The notes: a model not told the origin generated them from the letters alone. DNA of 64,000 bases from Pomacea canaliculata (GCF_003073045.1 NC_037595.1:7305509-7369508); one strand, 5' to 3'; counted from the stretch's first letter, positions 26,940-40,600 are shown. Numbers and translations: made by a program.

Positions 26940-27465
26940 ACGCGATTGTTTACGTTTTGTAGACCCGTTATGTCACAATGTTGACGTCTTGTATTACCCT
27001 TGTGACAAATATTTTGTATAATTGTAACAGTTGGTGACCTAAATGTTTTGGCATTGAAGCTATTTGTTGTGTTTGTGGTTAGTTTTATTCGCTTAGGTAC
27101 ACAGTCGTAGAAAAATCATTTGACTGTGACTTTGACACACTCCACTGTTTGACATCAGAGGCTGTAGTCATGAAGCGAATGTAAGTCGTTGTACTGGGGG
27201 CACCATGAGGAACTCAGGGATAACAGATTGTTTCCAAATCACAAGGCTGTGTTCAGAACCTACAGATGTTATTTTACTCCTGAACCAGTAGTTGTAAACC
27301 GGGAGCACACGTGCGCCTGGGTCAAGAATTTAAACCTGTAGCGTCCACGGGGTCTGAAAATTACTTCGGGAAGAAGACGCTTCTCCTGGAGTTTCCCATG
27401 TGACCTCGGGGAAATGACTCATTCTCGCGTTATAACTACGACCCCAGATGATCGAAATTCTTACG

Positions 27466-29320
27466 CTTCTATCAAACAGACATTCTCATGTTGCTGTAAA
27501 AGTTTAGAAAGACCTTCATAAACTTACAAGCCCCACGACGACTTCAGTGTACCGTAGTGTACAGGTGATAGGCAATTCATTAGGAGCTAGATACTCTTGG
27601 GTAGAAGAGCAGAGGTCAACGTACCCAACGACCGGAATAGACCCGGCGTGTAAAGTTGTTTCTCTTGACAGACGAGACTTTGTCGGGAGTGTGGTAAAAA
27701 CAGACAAGAAAAATAAATAATTTCTTTGCTTAGAGACAAATATATAACTGTCACATCAGTTACGTTGTTGATTAAGACGCCATGTATGGTGGACCAACAT
27801 GTCATGTATAGACACATGAACAGTGTCCCTTGTATTCCCAACTAAAAAGAACTGAGCCAACACAAGTTATGTGTTTTGTTTCTTCGTCATCACCTCCATC
27901 TAAACCATTAAGCTGCCTCTCTATGTCTTTGTCTCTTTCGTTTCAAAAGAGGAAACTGCAGTAATGTCTATAAAATGGCACTCATATTAAACCCGATGTC
28001 AGCAGTTACCGTGATAAAGAGTTGTCCTCGCCTGTGTTCACCACCACCAGCTCTTTTGAATCCGTCTTTATTCAACGCTTCTGTGTGTGACTGTTTTGTG
28101 GTAAATGTCAGAAAACACGCACATCCTCCGCACATTCTCGTCCAGCCCGTAGTCCCCATAATTTTCAGTGATAAAAAAGTAATTAAAAATAACAAAGATA
28201 TGGTTAGCGACTTAATGAAGTCCACTTTATTTTATAACATCGCTGTGCATTTTGTTTTAGAACGAAAATGCCAGACCAATGAGTGCTAATGTATGTCTCT
28301 CTGTGCCACACTGCTTCCGGACAGAACAATGCTGGATATTTTCAGGAACAAAAGCGTAAAATAAAGATTGATTCATTCGCGATCCTTGAAACATAAGCGG
28401 ACTTTCCTGAAAGGAGTTTTTGAATGCCGTAATAAAAAAACAACAAAAAATGTAGGCTTATAAACTGTCAGTCCTGACTGTAGAGACCAGTTCTGCAAAC
28501 ATCTATTCATAACTTTGTTACTTGAGAACTGGACACATCGTATTGCCTGTGTGGAAGAGAACAGTTTGCTCACATACGTGCATCCTCCACGACAGACAGA
28601 CTATTGAAATCACAAACAACTGGTTTTTCTCAGTTTCATAATTTTACTCTCGCGTTTTGTTGGATTATTTTCAGATATTATTCCGTCATGATTCGTGTCT
28701 TAATTTTGTCTTTCCTTCTTGTTGCCTCTGGTGCCAGAGGAATGAAGAAGGAAGAGGCCGTGTACTTACGACCCATGTTGCAGCCCTCAGCCTCGATTCC
28801 AGACTGTACTCTACAGACGTACAGGGTCAGGTCCAAGCTGGACTGTGTCCGTCGCTGTTTCAGCCTCACATCTTCTACCTGGTTGACCTACACGACCCTA
28901 GCACCTGACAGCGGCTCGTGTGTGTGTCTGTCGTCCTGTGTAATATCAGACACCACCACCATCACCTCCACCACAACTCCGACAGCAGTTTACTTCAAGA
29001 TGTGTGGCAGCACTTTGTACAACACAACTTTTGGTAATCGTCCACTAATAACTACATACAAGGACATACTAAGTGGCTCTATGTTAAAATGAAGCATGTC
29101 TGCAATTATCAGTTGCTTGATCGGTGAATGTTCCTATTAATTATGTAATGACTATACTGCAATCATCAGAGAGTTACTTCTTGTAGGATTGCACATCTAG
29201 CTTAACGAGTATATAGTTTTAATGGTACTAGATGTCATAGAAAATGACAGTGATGTTCTGTTAATCGATTTGTTTTGATGTCTTTGTGATTATTTTCTGT
29301 TTTTGTGATTTTGTTGTTGG

Positions 29321-29360
<40 letters not shown>

Positions 29361-32253
29361 GAAGCATCATTTGCGTTTTTGCTGTTTTTTTGTTGTTGTT
29401 ACTTTATAATGGTAGTGCAGTTATTTATTTGTTTATTTATTTACCACTTTGACAGATATCTGGGAGTGTAAGACAATAAATAAAAATATTATGTTTTTTC
29501 TGCTTAAACAATCTCACACGTAAGTAACATATTATAATTTTAAAATAGAATTTTATAAATGTACAATATAATTTAAAATAGTTTAACCGTTTTGCACGCG
29601 AGTATGCAGTCTGTTGTGTATTTTGTGGATGTCATCACAGGTTCTGCATGGCTGAACAAGGTGTGTGCTGGCAATGACGACTGTCCAGCGCCGAATTCAG
29701 AGTGTTTCCAATCGTCGTCTACTTGTCTTTGCATACCTGGATATTACTATTCCATCAAAGGCAACTCTTGCTTTCCAGGTGAGTTCCTCTTATACTTAAA
29801 CACAGAAGTGTATCTATGACATTGTGAATGGCTATGTAAGAACAAAAATCACACTGATAAATAATTTCGGTGATCATTACCTACTAGAGCAGTGGAAATA
29901 AAATTAGAAAATATCAAGGGCTTTGTAATAGGCGGAGATATACGAGACTGATGTATGGGAAGGCCTGATGAATAGAGACCATAGCTCCCTCCATCTGCTT
30001 GCAAAACTTCAAGTTTTAAACTTGTTGTGGAAACAGAACGAGTTCCTATGTCATAGACCTGGACAAGCATAGAAACAACTACTTTCTGTTGAGAAATCAA
30101 GTTTACTGGACTGCTGGCTATATTTCGCTCATAATTATAATATATCTATATATATGATAAGACCAGTTGCGATTCTAACCTTTACGATTTTCCATTTCTG
30201 TTCTTTCTACATATGGTGAATGTTGGAAGTGTTAAGTAATGATGGCCCACCCTGATTCTCATTTTCCAATGTAATCGTGGTGAACAATTGTATTTTTTTT
30301 TGTTTACTGGCCTGGTTCACGCTCATCTCTGTTTAGATGAAAAGTATTAGAATGGCCGTCTTTTATTCCTAATTATCTCTAGCTCAACGTCGGCTCTATC
30401 TTTAGTAAGCAGTTTGCCAGATGATGTTTAACTTACACACACATATATATATCATTGAGGATTATAGCAAATAGCAAACAGTAGATTTTGTGAATAGAAA
30501 CTTAAAGTACAAAAGTGTGCTGTATATGTAAATACAGAAGAGCGACATATCAAACTGAAGTCTTTGCATAGAAATTTACATTTACGAACTTACAGTCTTC
30601 ATTTTAATTTTCCGAACTCTCTCGTCAGAGCTCCTTAAGCTGACTCTTTTATAAAGCTCGCTCAAAATAAAATAAGTTAAAAATAATTTCATTATAACTA
30701 GTTTTATTGGAAATGTGCAAAAAAAGTAAACAAATTTTTTCCTTAGGTCTTGGGATTTTCTTTAATACATTGAACTTAAAATATAAAAGTTTAAGGGGTA
30801 CTCTTACAAATATTTTAGAATAAACTTTCTTTCATTAATAATCTTATAAATGAATAGATAATTCTGAAACTTGTGAAAAGATTTTTGATAGCTTGAGAGA
30901 GTGCCTCTCAATTTTATATTCTATATGTATATTAGAAACATTCCTAAGTACCTAAGAAAACAAATATTGTAGCCCTTTTAGTGCATTTTCATTAAAAGTG
31001 TTTTCAGACATTTTTCCTTATTTATTTCATAAGATACTTTTTCGCCCTAATTTAGATTATAAGTTCTCATACGAGCTATTACATCAAGGATGAAAGGTCT
31101 GGTCGTGTGACCCTGAACGATTTCACGGTTTCTGACGATCTTAATTAGGGGACATAACTTTGTTAGTTCGAGTGCAGCAGTGACTTAGCTCCCCTAGTTC
31201 GGCCTTCAAGCTTTCATAGAAAATTAAATTACAAAAATGTTTACTGCTTGTAGACTGCTAGAAATTTTTGTATATTGCATTGTCACCGGAACTGAGTAAC
31301 TAGTGAAATATTTAGACCTCTAGGACGATGGGGAGTGGGGGAAATTGATTTAATCTGAACCAGACAACGATTAGAGGAATAAAGTGCGTAAACAAAAATT
31401 GCTCAAAAACTCTGATACTCTGCTGCACCTGACTAGAGATTTTTTTTTTTTCTTGTTTCCGCAGATTGTGACCCTCGAAACCTTCTTAACGCTTTTGTGA
31501 AGTATGCAGGGGCGTGCTTACTTAGGACACGACGACCGTACCTTGTATAACCTGACCCATCAGCAGTGTGGAGTCAGGTGCGCCGCCGACACCCGTTGTT
31601 TAACTTTCGACATGGCCCCGTCTGATAACATCTGCTACTTGAGTTCTGACACTGCCCTGACATCAAGTGCCTTTTCTTGGAACTGCGACGGAGATACTGC
31701 GAACCATTACCAACGGATGTGTTCTTAAAGATCATGTTGTAGACATGTAACAAAAGCCGGCTGAGAAGTTGGGAGAGCAGACTGTAGACAAGTCTGCAAC
31801 ATTAGACAAAATGTCAGGCGTCCCCTGTAAACTCAAAACAGGAATGACATTCATAGTTTTATCATTAGTGTTTTTATTATTGTCGTTACTTTTTTAAAAA
31901 AATCAACGTGTCATTCTTCTGCACCTCTGTTGTGGTGGTGTGCAAGTTGCTAAGTTCAGAGCTTTCTCTCTCCCCCTCTTCGTAGAATGTACTGACTGCA
32001 GAAAGAGCATTAACCAAGGAGATATATTAGTTGTATACTTTTCTCATTATTATGTATGCACAATAACAACTTTGATCTTCATTCTTTTTCACCGAATTTG
32101 CTATGATGTTGGTAGTTAGATTAATCTTATAAATTTTGTTAAAACATCTTTCTTGGTGATATCAGATATTTAAACTTGTATGAAATTGGAATATTCCAGC
32201 AGAATTCGCAAAAATAATTTACATCCTGCTCTTTTCAAAAACTGACATAAAAG
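27466..32253 (+). repeat. Segmental duplication unit A (4.8 kb, direct tandem)
   Basis: Unit A begins CTTCTATCAAACAGAC and ends TTTTCAAAAACTGACATAAAAG; unit B starts immediately after with CTTCTGTCAAACAGAC and ends with the same 3' sequence at 38,200. The two units match closely throughout exons and introns of the PAN gene they each carry. Perfect abutment indicates one unequal-crossover or replication-slippage event. Confidence 0.9.
28688..31728 (+). CDS. Secreted Cys-rich + EGF-like + PAN/Apple-like protein (fourth, in unit A)
   Basis: Exons 28688-29033, 29641-29778 and 31465-31728. Signal peptide MIRVLILSFLLVASGARG, then the Cys-rich domain with LDCVRRCFSLTSSTW, where the third copy has SLTSCTW, so one Cys is lost. 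A shorter Thr-rich linker, the EGF-like exon (GSAWLNKVCAGNDDC, STCLCIPGYYYS) and the PAN exon (CGVRCAADTRC, ending NHYQRMCS) follow. One extra T near 31,518 breaks the frame in the PAN exon; all splice sites are good. Intron 1 has a (GTT)n tract at 29,313-29,361. It is nearly identical to the copy at 35.2 kb. Confidence 0.75.
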
Positions 32254-33326
32254 CTTCTGTCAAACAGACATTCTCATGTTGCTGTAAAAGTTTAGAAAGA
32301 CCTTCATAAACTTACAAGCCCCACGACGACTTCAGTGTACAGTAGTGTACAGGTGATAGGCAATTCATTAGGAGCTAGATATTCTTGGGTAGAAGAGCAG
32401 AGGTCAACGTAGCCAACGACCGGAATAGGCCCGGCGTGTAAAGTTGTTTCTCTTGACAGACGAGACTTTGTCGGAGTGTGGTAAAAATAGACACGAAAAA
32501 AAAATAATTTGTTTGCTTAGAGACAAATATATAACTGTCACATCAGTTACGTTGTTGATTAAGACGCCATGTATGGTGCACCAACATGTCATGTATAGAC
32601 ACATTGTATTAATAAACTTTAACTGTTGAAGAAAGATTGGTTTGATGAACTCAAAATAAATCCTTAAGGGACGGACGTGTAAAGAATGAGTGCTCGAGTT
32701 CTATCCACTTGCTGCATCGAAACCTCATGGAAAGTTTTTCTTTTTCTCTCACTGTTATTCTATTCTCCTATTGTTAGACTGCTGTTTTACTGTTTTTCGC
32801 ATTCTCATAACAAGTTCAAAGACTATCCACGTTTAAATCATTCATAAACTTGACCTACGATCCAACAGTCGGAGATAATGCACTCTCCCAACTAAAAAGA
32901 ACTGTGCCAAATACGTTTTTGTGTTTTGTTTCTTCGACATTACCTCCATCTAGACCAGACATGGGCAAAGGCCGGCCTGCGATCCGGATCCGGCCCGCCT
33001 CCTGTCTCTGACCGGCCCGCTTATCTTTTTTTCTTGAACAGTGAAGCAGCTTCGGAAGCCTTCGGAAGCGTGACGTCAGCGACCTTGCACACTTCCCTTC
33101 TAAGCCAACCTCCGCTTCACTCTTTGAAAGCTATGAAACTTGTTCTGGGGGCTAATTCTACAACTTTAAAATACTGTGAAGGGTGGTATAAAGTGAATTG
33201 TGACAGGCAAAATAGCTCAAGGCCTTAAACTGATGACAGGTCAAAGTAAAATCAATGAGGGTCCATCCAACGCAAGCGAGACGATGTTTCTACAAGTACG
33301 TTAGATTGCCATGCTTCGTAAACTTC

Positions 33327-33392
33327 GCCTCTGTAGTCTAGTGGTTAGGTGTGAGGCCTGATGTTTGAAAGTAGGTGTGTTCGAATCTTGGG
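33327..33392 (+). repeat. tRNA-derived SINE-like head (left arm)
   Basis: TAGTCTAGTGGTTAGG fits an A box and GTTCGAATC at 33,379-33,387 a B box, at tRNA spacing. The ends do not form an acceptor stem, so this is a tRNA-derived Pol III promoter of a SINE, not a working tRNA. Confidence 0.6.
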
Positions 33393-33716
33393 GTTTTTAT
33401 TTTGCTTTGGAATGTTTTTCGTTTGATGTGATACTTATATTTCTGAATCTAAAACTTATGAAAGTAAAATTTATTTATTTATGAATTTAGGCGGAATACC
33501 ATAGTGATTCATCAGCAATTATTTAATGCTGTTGAATCTTCAACAAAATTGAGTAAAGAACATTTGAGAACATTATATCACTTTTAAGACTATACGCAGC
33601 TAGATTACATGACTTCTCTGGGCAATCAACAGGTTTTAATGAAAGGCTTGATAGAAAATTGATCATATTAGAGAACCAAAAACATTCCAAAGCAAAATAA
33701 AAACAACCGCCATCCC

Positions 33717-33780
33717 AAGTTTCGAACACACCTACTTTCAAACATCAGGCCTCACACCTAACCACTAGACTACAGAGGCG
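33717..33780 (-). repeat. tRNA-derived SINE-like head (right arm, inverted)
   Basis: Reverse-complement copy of the left-arm head, with CTAACCACTAGACTA (A box complement) and TTCGAACAC (B box complement). It points towards the left copy, so transcripts from the two arms would converge and be complementary. Confidence 0.6.
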
Positions 33781-35201
33781 AAGCTCACAAAGCTTTGCAA
33801 TCTAACGTACTTGTAGAAACATCGTCTCGCTTGTGTTGGATGGGCCCTCAGTGATTTTACCTTTACCTGTCATCAGTTTAAGGCCTTGAGCTATTTTGCC
33901 TGTCACAATTCACTTTATACCACCCTTCACAGTATTTTAAAGTTGTAGAATTAGTCCCCCAGAACAAGTTTCATAGCTTTCAAAGAGTGAAGCGGAGGTT
34001 GGCTTAGAAGGGAAGTGTGCAAGGTCGCTGACGTCACGCTTCCGAAGGCTTCCGAAGCTGCTTCACTGTTCAAGAAAAAAAGATACGCGACCGGCCCGCC
34101 CGCTGGCGAAGGATAGTATATATATACTATACATACAGTACTGGGTAAATCTGAGTTAACTATATTAGTCCTGCCACCTAAAACAATCCCAATTTCTGAT
34201 GCGGCCCCTTGGGAAAATTAATTGCCCACCCCTGATCTAGACCATTAAGCTGCCTCTCTCTGTCTTTGTCTCTTTCGTTTCACGAGAGGAAACTGCAGCA
34301 TTGACTATAAAATATCACTTATCGTAAACCCGATGTCAGCAGTTACCGTGACAAAGAGTTGTCCTCGCCTGTGTTCACCACCAAAAATCTTTTGAATCCG
34401 TCTTTATTCAACGCCTCTGTGTGTTTTGATGTGAGATTAGCTGTCATACGTTTAGCAGCCCGCCATGAAAGTAGTGCCATATGAGAAATATGGTCTGCTG
34501 CATGTGTGTCTGGTTTAGTTTTATTTCGATGATAACCTTGATAGGCAAGCCAATTACACAGCACGATGCATCGTGCACCCAACTCTAACCCAAAACCAAA
34601 GTCTCAAGTGTCAGCATCATAAATGTCAGAAAACACGCACATCCTCCGCACATTCTCGTCCGTAGTCCCCATAATTAATAGTGATAAAAAAGTAATTAAA
34701 AATAACAAAGATATGGTTAGCGACTTAATGAAACCACTTCATTTTATAACATGGCTGTGCATTTTGTTTTAGAACTAAAATGCCAGACCAGTGAGTGCTA
34801 ATGTGTGCCTCTCTGTGCTTCACTGCTTCCGGACAAAACATTGCTGGATATTTTCAGAAATAAAAGCGTGAAATAAAGATTGATTCATTCGCGATCCTTG
34901 AAACTTAAGCGGACTTTGCTGAAAGGAGGTTTTGAATGCCGTAATAAAAACAAACAAACAAAAAAGTAGACTTATAAACAGTCAGTCCTGACTGTAGAGA
35001 CCAGTTCTGCAAACATCTATTCATAACTTTGTTACTTGAGAACTGGACACATCGTATTGCCTGTGTGGAAGAGAACAGTTTGCTCACATACGTGCATCCT
35101 CCACGACAGACTTTTGAAAACACGAACAACTGGTTTTTCTCAGTTTCATAATTCTACGCTCGCTCGCGTTTTGTTGGATTATTTTCAGATTTTATTCCGC
35201 C

Positions 35202-35843
35202 ATGATTCGTGTCTGGATTTTGTCTTTCCTTCTTTTTGCCTCTGGTGCCAGAGGAATGAACAAGGAGGAGGCCGTGTATTTACGACCCATGTTGCAGCCC
35301 TCAGCCTCGATTCCAGACTGTACTCTACAGACGTACAGGGTCAGGTCCAAGCTGGACTGTGTCCGTCGCTGTTTCAGCCTCACATCTTCTACCTGGTTGA
35401 CCTACACGACCCTAGCACCTGACAGCGGCTCGTGTGTGTGTCTGTCGTCATGTGTAATATCAGACACCACCACCATCGCCACCACAACTCCGACAACAGT
35501 TTACTTCAAGATGTGTGGCAGCACTTTGTACAACACAACTTTTGGTAATCGTCCACTAATAACTACATACGAAAAGTACAAGGACATACTAAGTGGCTCT
35601 ATGTTAAAATGAAGCATGTCTGCAATTATCAGTTGCTTGATCGGTGAATGTTCCTATTAATTATGTAATGACTATACTGCAATCATCAGAGAGTTACTTC
35701 TTGTAGGATTCCACATGCAGCTTAACGAGTATATAGTTTTAATGGCACTAGATGTCATAGAAAATGACAGTGAAGTTCTGATAAACAATTGATTTGTTTT
35801 GATGTCTTTGTGATTATTTTCTGTTGACGCATCATTTGCGATT

Positions 35844-35899
<56 letters not shown>

Positions 35900-37677
35900 A
35901 CTTTATAATGGTAGTGCAGTTATTTTTGGTTATTTATTTACCCATTTGACAGATATCTAAGCAGTGTAAGATAATAAATAAGAATATTATGTTACTTTCT
36001 GCTTAAACAATTTACACGTAAGTAAAATATTATAATTTCAAAATAGAATTTTATAAATGTTCAATATAATTTAAAATAGTTTAACCGTTTTGCACGTGAG
36101 TATGCAGTCTGTTGTGTATTTTGTGGATGTCATCACAGGTTCTGCATGGCTGAACAAGGTGTGTGCTGGCAATGACGACTGTCCAGCGCCGAATTCAGAG
36201 TGTTTCCAGTCGTCGTCTACTTGTCTTTGCATACCTGGATATTACTATTCCATCAAAGGCAACTCTTGCTTTCCAGGTGAGTTCCTCTTATACTTAAACA
36301 CAGAAGTGTATCTTTGACATTGTGAATTTCAATTTCAACCATAGCTCCCTTCATCTGCCTGCAAAAACTTCAAGTTTTAAACATGTTGTGGAAACAGAAC
36401 GAGTTCCTTTGTCATAGACCTGGACAAGCATAGAACAAACTAACTTCTGTTGAGAAATCTAGTTTACTGGACTGATGGCTAAATGTCGCTCATAATTATA
36501 ATATATCTATATATATATATTAAGACCAGTTGCGATTCTAACCTTTACGACTTTCCATTTCTGTTCTTTGTACATGTGGTGAATGTTGGAAGTGTTAAGT
36601 AATGATTGCCCATCCTGATTCTCATTTTCCAATTTAATCGTTGGGAGAAATTGTATTTTCTGTTTACTGGCCTGGTTCGCGCTCTTCTCTGTTTAGATGA
36701 AAAGTATTAGAATGGCCGTCTTTTATTCCTAATTATCTCTAGCTCAACGTCGGCTCTTTCTTTAGTAAGCAGTTTGCCAGATGATGTTTAGTTTACATTT
36801 ATATATATATATCATTGAGGATTATAGCAAACAGTAGATTTTTGTGAATAAAAACTTAAAGTGCAAAAGTGCGCTATATCTGCAATAGAGGCACCAGCCA
36901 AACAACAAAATAAAGTCCACCTACGTTTTAACTTTGATTCCCATTGTCACGCTCACATAAAGTGCTTTCGACATTTTTCCTTATTTCATAATAATCTTTT
37001 TCGTCCTAATTTAGATTATAAGTTCTCTTACGAGCTATTACATCTAGGGTGAAAAGTCTGGTCATGTGACTGAACGATTTCACGGTTTCTGCCGATCTTA
37101 ATTAGGGGACATAACTTTGTTAGTTCGAGTGCAGCAGGGACTTAGCTCCCTTAGTTCGGCCTTCAAGCTTTCATAGAAAATTAAGTTACAAAAAGTTTTA
37201 CTTCTTGTGGACTTCTGGAAATTATTGTATATTGCATTGTCACCGGAACTGAGTAACTAGTGAAATGTTTAGACCTCTAGGACGATGGGGAGTGGGGGAA
37301 ATTGATTTTATCTGAACCAGACAACGATTAGAGGAATAAAGTGCGTAAACAAAATTGCTAAAAAATTCTGATACTCTGCTACACCTGACTAGAGTCTTTT
37401 TCTTGTTTCCCGCAGATTGTGACCCTCGAAACCTACTTACCACTTTTGTGAAGTATTCAGAGGCTGCTTACTAGGACACGACGACCGTACCTTGTATAAC
37501 CTGACCCATCAGCAGTGTGGAGTCAGGTGCGCCACCGACACCCGTTGTTTAACTTTCGACATGGCCCCGTCTGAAAACATCTGCTACTTGAGTTCCGACA
37601 CTGCCCTGACATCAAGTGCCTTTTCTTGGAACTGCGACGGAGATATTGCGAACCATTACCAACGGATGTGTTGTTAA
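35202..37677 (+). CDS. Secreted Cys-rich + EGF-like + PAN/Apple-like protein (fifth, in unit B)
   Basis: Exons 35202-35544, 36139-36276 and 37416-37677. Signal peptide MIRVWILSFLLFASGARG; the same domain order and Cys loss (LTSSTW) as the unit A copy, with a slightly shorter Thr linker. The EGF-like exon is identical in protein to its partner. The PAN exon ends NHYQRMCC, adding an odd terminal Cys. One base is missing near 37,461, close to but different from the break in the unit A copy, so the two changes are independent. A (GTT)n tract at 35,848-35,900 lies in intron 1. Confidence 0.75.
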
Positions 37678-40600
37678 AGATCATGTAGTAGACATGTAAC
37701 AAAAGCCGGCTGAAAAGTTGGGAGCAGACTGTAGACAAGTCTGCAACATTAGAAATTATGTCAGGCGTCACCTGTAAATTCAAAACAGGAATGACATTCA
37801 TAGTTTCATTATTAGTGTTTTTATTATTGTCGTTACTTTTTTAAAAAAAATCAACGTGTCATTCTTCTGCACCTCTGTTGTGGTGGTGTGCAAGTTGCTA
37901 AGTTCAGAGCTTTCTCTCTCCCCCTCTTCGTAGAATTTACTGACTGCAGAAAGAGCATTAACCAAGGAGATATATTAGTTGTATACTTTTCTCCATTATT
38001 ATGTATGCACAATAACAACTTTGATCTTCATTCTTTTTCACCGAATTTGCTATGATGCTGGCAGTTAGATTAAACATAAATTTTGTACAAACATCTTGCT
38101 TAGTGTTCTCAGATATTTAAACTTGTGTGAGATTGGAATATTCCAGCAGAATTCGCAAAAATAATTTACATCCTGCTCTTTTCAAAAACTGACATAAAAG
38201 TATGGAGTGGTATTCATACCCAGTTAATGAAGCCATTGTCCAAGGTTGTGTATATAGTAGTGGGTCTTCATGAAATGGTTGACAGAATTGTTCATATTAT
38301 GGAAAGAATGAATAAAAAACAAAAAAAACATAAAAAGTAGCTCCACCTAGACGGCAGACGGCAAATTAAATCAGCCCCCGCCTGTGGATGAGCGACTGGG
38401 TGTGCGTTTGTGTGAGTGTGTGCTCGTGCTAGTGTGCGTTGTGTGAGTGTGTGCTCGTGCTAATGTGTGTTCGTGTGGGTGTGTAAGCGGCGACATTACG
38501 GGCGATCCGCGACATGAGCTTTAATGCCTATGAACTCCATGACAGAAAGACAGAAAAGGGATGTTTTCTTTTTGTATATTTTCTTACATCCTTGACATTT
38601 ACAATAATTCTAATTATTACTTATTATTACTAATTATTATCATACTGCTCGTACTGTTTTCTATTTTCTAAGACTTAGTTTTATGCTAGAATGCTAGATT
38701 CTCCTCTAGCATCTATTGTTTTTTTTTTTCTAGCTTTATATTTTCGAAAACTCTTTGAATTTTATATTTCTTCTTAATTTTTCCATCTCTCACTTCACCG
38801 ACAGTTTCGTTACATGTCTGTAAGTTTGTATACTTCTAAGTTGACATTGTTCAATCCACTGGCTACCCTAAAACTTTCATCCTGTGTTGCTAACATTTTG
38901 AGAAAAAATTCACTTTACTATGATTTTCTTGATGCTGACCCCCTCAGTGACCCCCTAGCAGATGGCAGGGGTAGCGAGGGGGGTACTATGGTCTTGGGGG
39001 TTCTAGGCTTTGGTAGTTATGTTATCCACACTCAAAGTTTTTCTCAACACCGATATAAACAATTAAATGTATAAAAAGAAGAAAAAAATTGTTAGTCTCT
39101 CACTGTTTTAAATTGTTTGTTTCAATGTGACTGTTTTTGTTATCTTTAACAAGATGCATCCTGATGTAACTTTTACAACACAAATATATCACACAGAAAA
39201 GTTAAAGAATGCACGAGGTGACTTTTTCTGTTTATTTATTCTTCTAGTTTTGCCGTTTCCATTCTGAGGCGCCAATGGTTTTTAGTTGTAATATATATAG
39301 AAACACACATGCGGAGAGAGAGAGAGACAGAGGAGAGAGAGAGAGACAGAGAGAGAGAGAGAGACAGAGAGAGAGAGACAGAGAGAGAGACAGAGAGAGA
39401 GAGACAGAGAGAGACAGAGAGAGAGATAGATGATTGTAAGGGGATAACATTATCAAGTATGCTGTGCTCTAATGCTCAAGGCACATATTTATTTATGTGA
39501 ACTTATTTTTAATTGTAAAGTAAACATATAAGAATGCACAAGTAAAGAAACACTATATATAGGGACTTCAGGATTATGTAGAACGGGTGAAATTATGGTC
39601 AAGTCATGTGTAAAATGCTATGAACATCTAATTATATTGACAAACCAGCTGCAGGTATTAAGTATCTGTGGCAAAACTGCAGATCAGGACAAAAAGCTCT
39701 GTCAGAAGCCTGATAAATGTAATTTACTCCATGTTCCACATCTAAACATCGAAACACATCTAAAAGACAAAAACAAAAGACTGTAAACGACTACGCGAAG
39801 AGGCATAACTCTCTCACTCCTGTTGAATGTTGAAGCACAGAATAGCAACAAGGTGTACAGACACCGACAAACGGACTGGCGATCTAAAATAAAAACACAC
39901 ACAAACCCCGCCTTTTAACACGTGTGTCCCTGTGGCTGCCAATGAGATTTGTGCTCCGTACATCGGCCACGTGCTGACCTCGTGCGTGTGATGGCCACCA
40001 GCCAAGGGAGGCAACTAATAGCTGGTATATCGCTGACGGATGAGTTGCCCCGCTTCTACTTTATCAGGCGGGCGATCGGCAACTTAGTGAGCGATGTAGT
40101 ATTTGAGGAGCATTGATAGACAGACAAATTGACCGAGCATGTTCCTCCGTGCTGCCGCACACATCTTCCTTGTCTTCGCCTCAAACAGCCTCGTTATCAG
40201 GTGTTTGATCTTCGTCTGCATCACTGGGGGTTTGCCTTCGTGAGTGTGTGTTTGTGTGTGTTTGTGTTTGCCTGCGTGTGTGTGAGTATACAACTTTATG
40301 CCTTTTTACTTTCAACATTGTTCCTACCGTATGTAAGTATTGGCAATCATTGCAATAGCTTACTTTTGTAACTGCATAACTATTCTTATTTTTTCCTATT
40401 TAAAATAACATTTCACAGCTTTTAAGTGTTATTGTTTAATTTAAAATCACGATAACTAATCAGCTGGTTTCTTCACAGGTTCAGTCATTACCGGTAGAGA
40501 CCAACGGGCATCTTCTAAACATTCATTTCGCTTGTTGTCCAGATCATCCATATTTTTGCTGACAAAATAATTTACAGGTCAGTTGGTATATAAAGATACA

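Larger units (their letters stand above)
32956..34234. mobile_element. Non-autonomous hAT-type fold-back element with 8-bp TSD
   Basis: The element starts CAGACATGGGCAAAG and ends with the complement of CAGGGGTGGGCAATT; both flanks carry ATCTAGAC (32,948-32,955 and 34,235-34,242), the 8-bp duplication typical of hAT transposons. Unit A has the empty site. Inside are two inverted arms of about 410 bp (about 33,011-33,425 and 33,680-34,098) around a loop of about 255 bp. Each arm carries a tRNA-like promoter. No transposase is encoded, so it needs an enzyme from elsewhere. Confidence 0.85.
31729..35201. other. Spacer between fourth and fifth PAN genes
   Basis: It holds the end of duplication unit A, the start of unit B and the hAT fold-back element at 32,956-34,234. 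Compared with unit A, unit B also has about 270 bp of unmatched sequence near 32,606-32,882 and about 190 bp near 34,425-34,615. No exon is seen. Confidence 0.6.
32254..38200 (+). repeat. Segmental duplication unit B (5.9 kb, direct tandem)
   Basis: Second copy of the unit carrying a PAN gene. It is longer than unit A chiefly because of the 1,279-bp fold-back element. The pre-insertion sequence is preserved in unit A near 27,897, so the insertion came after the duplication. Confidence 0.9.

Noticed and set aside
33327-33392. A functional tRNA gene
   Set aside because: A and B boxes are present but the two ends do not pair as an acceptor stem and it recurs inverted in the same transposon; it is a SINE-like head.
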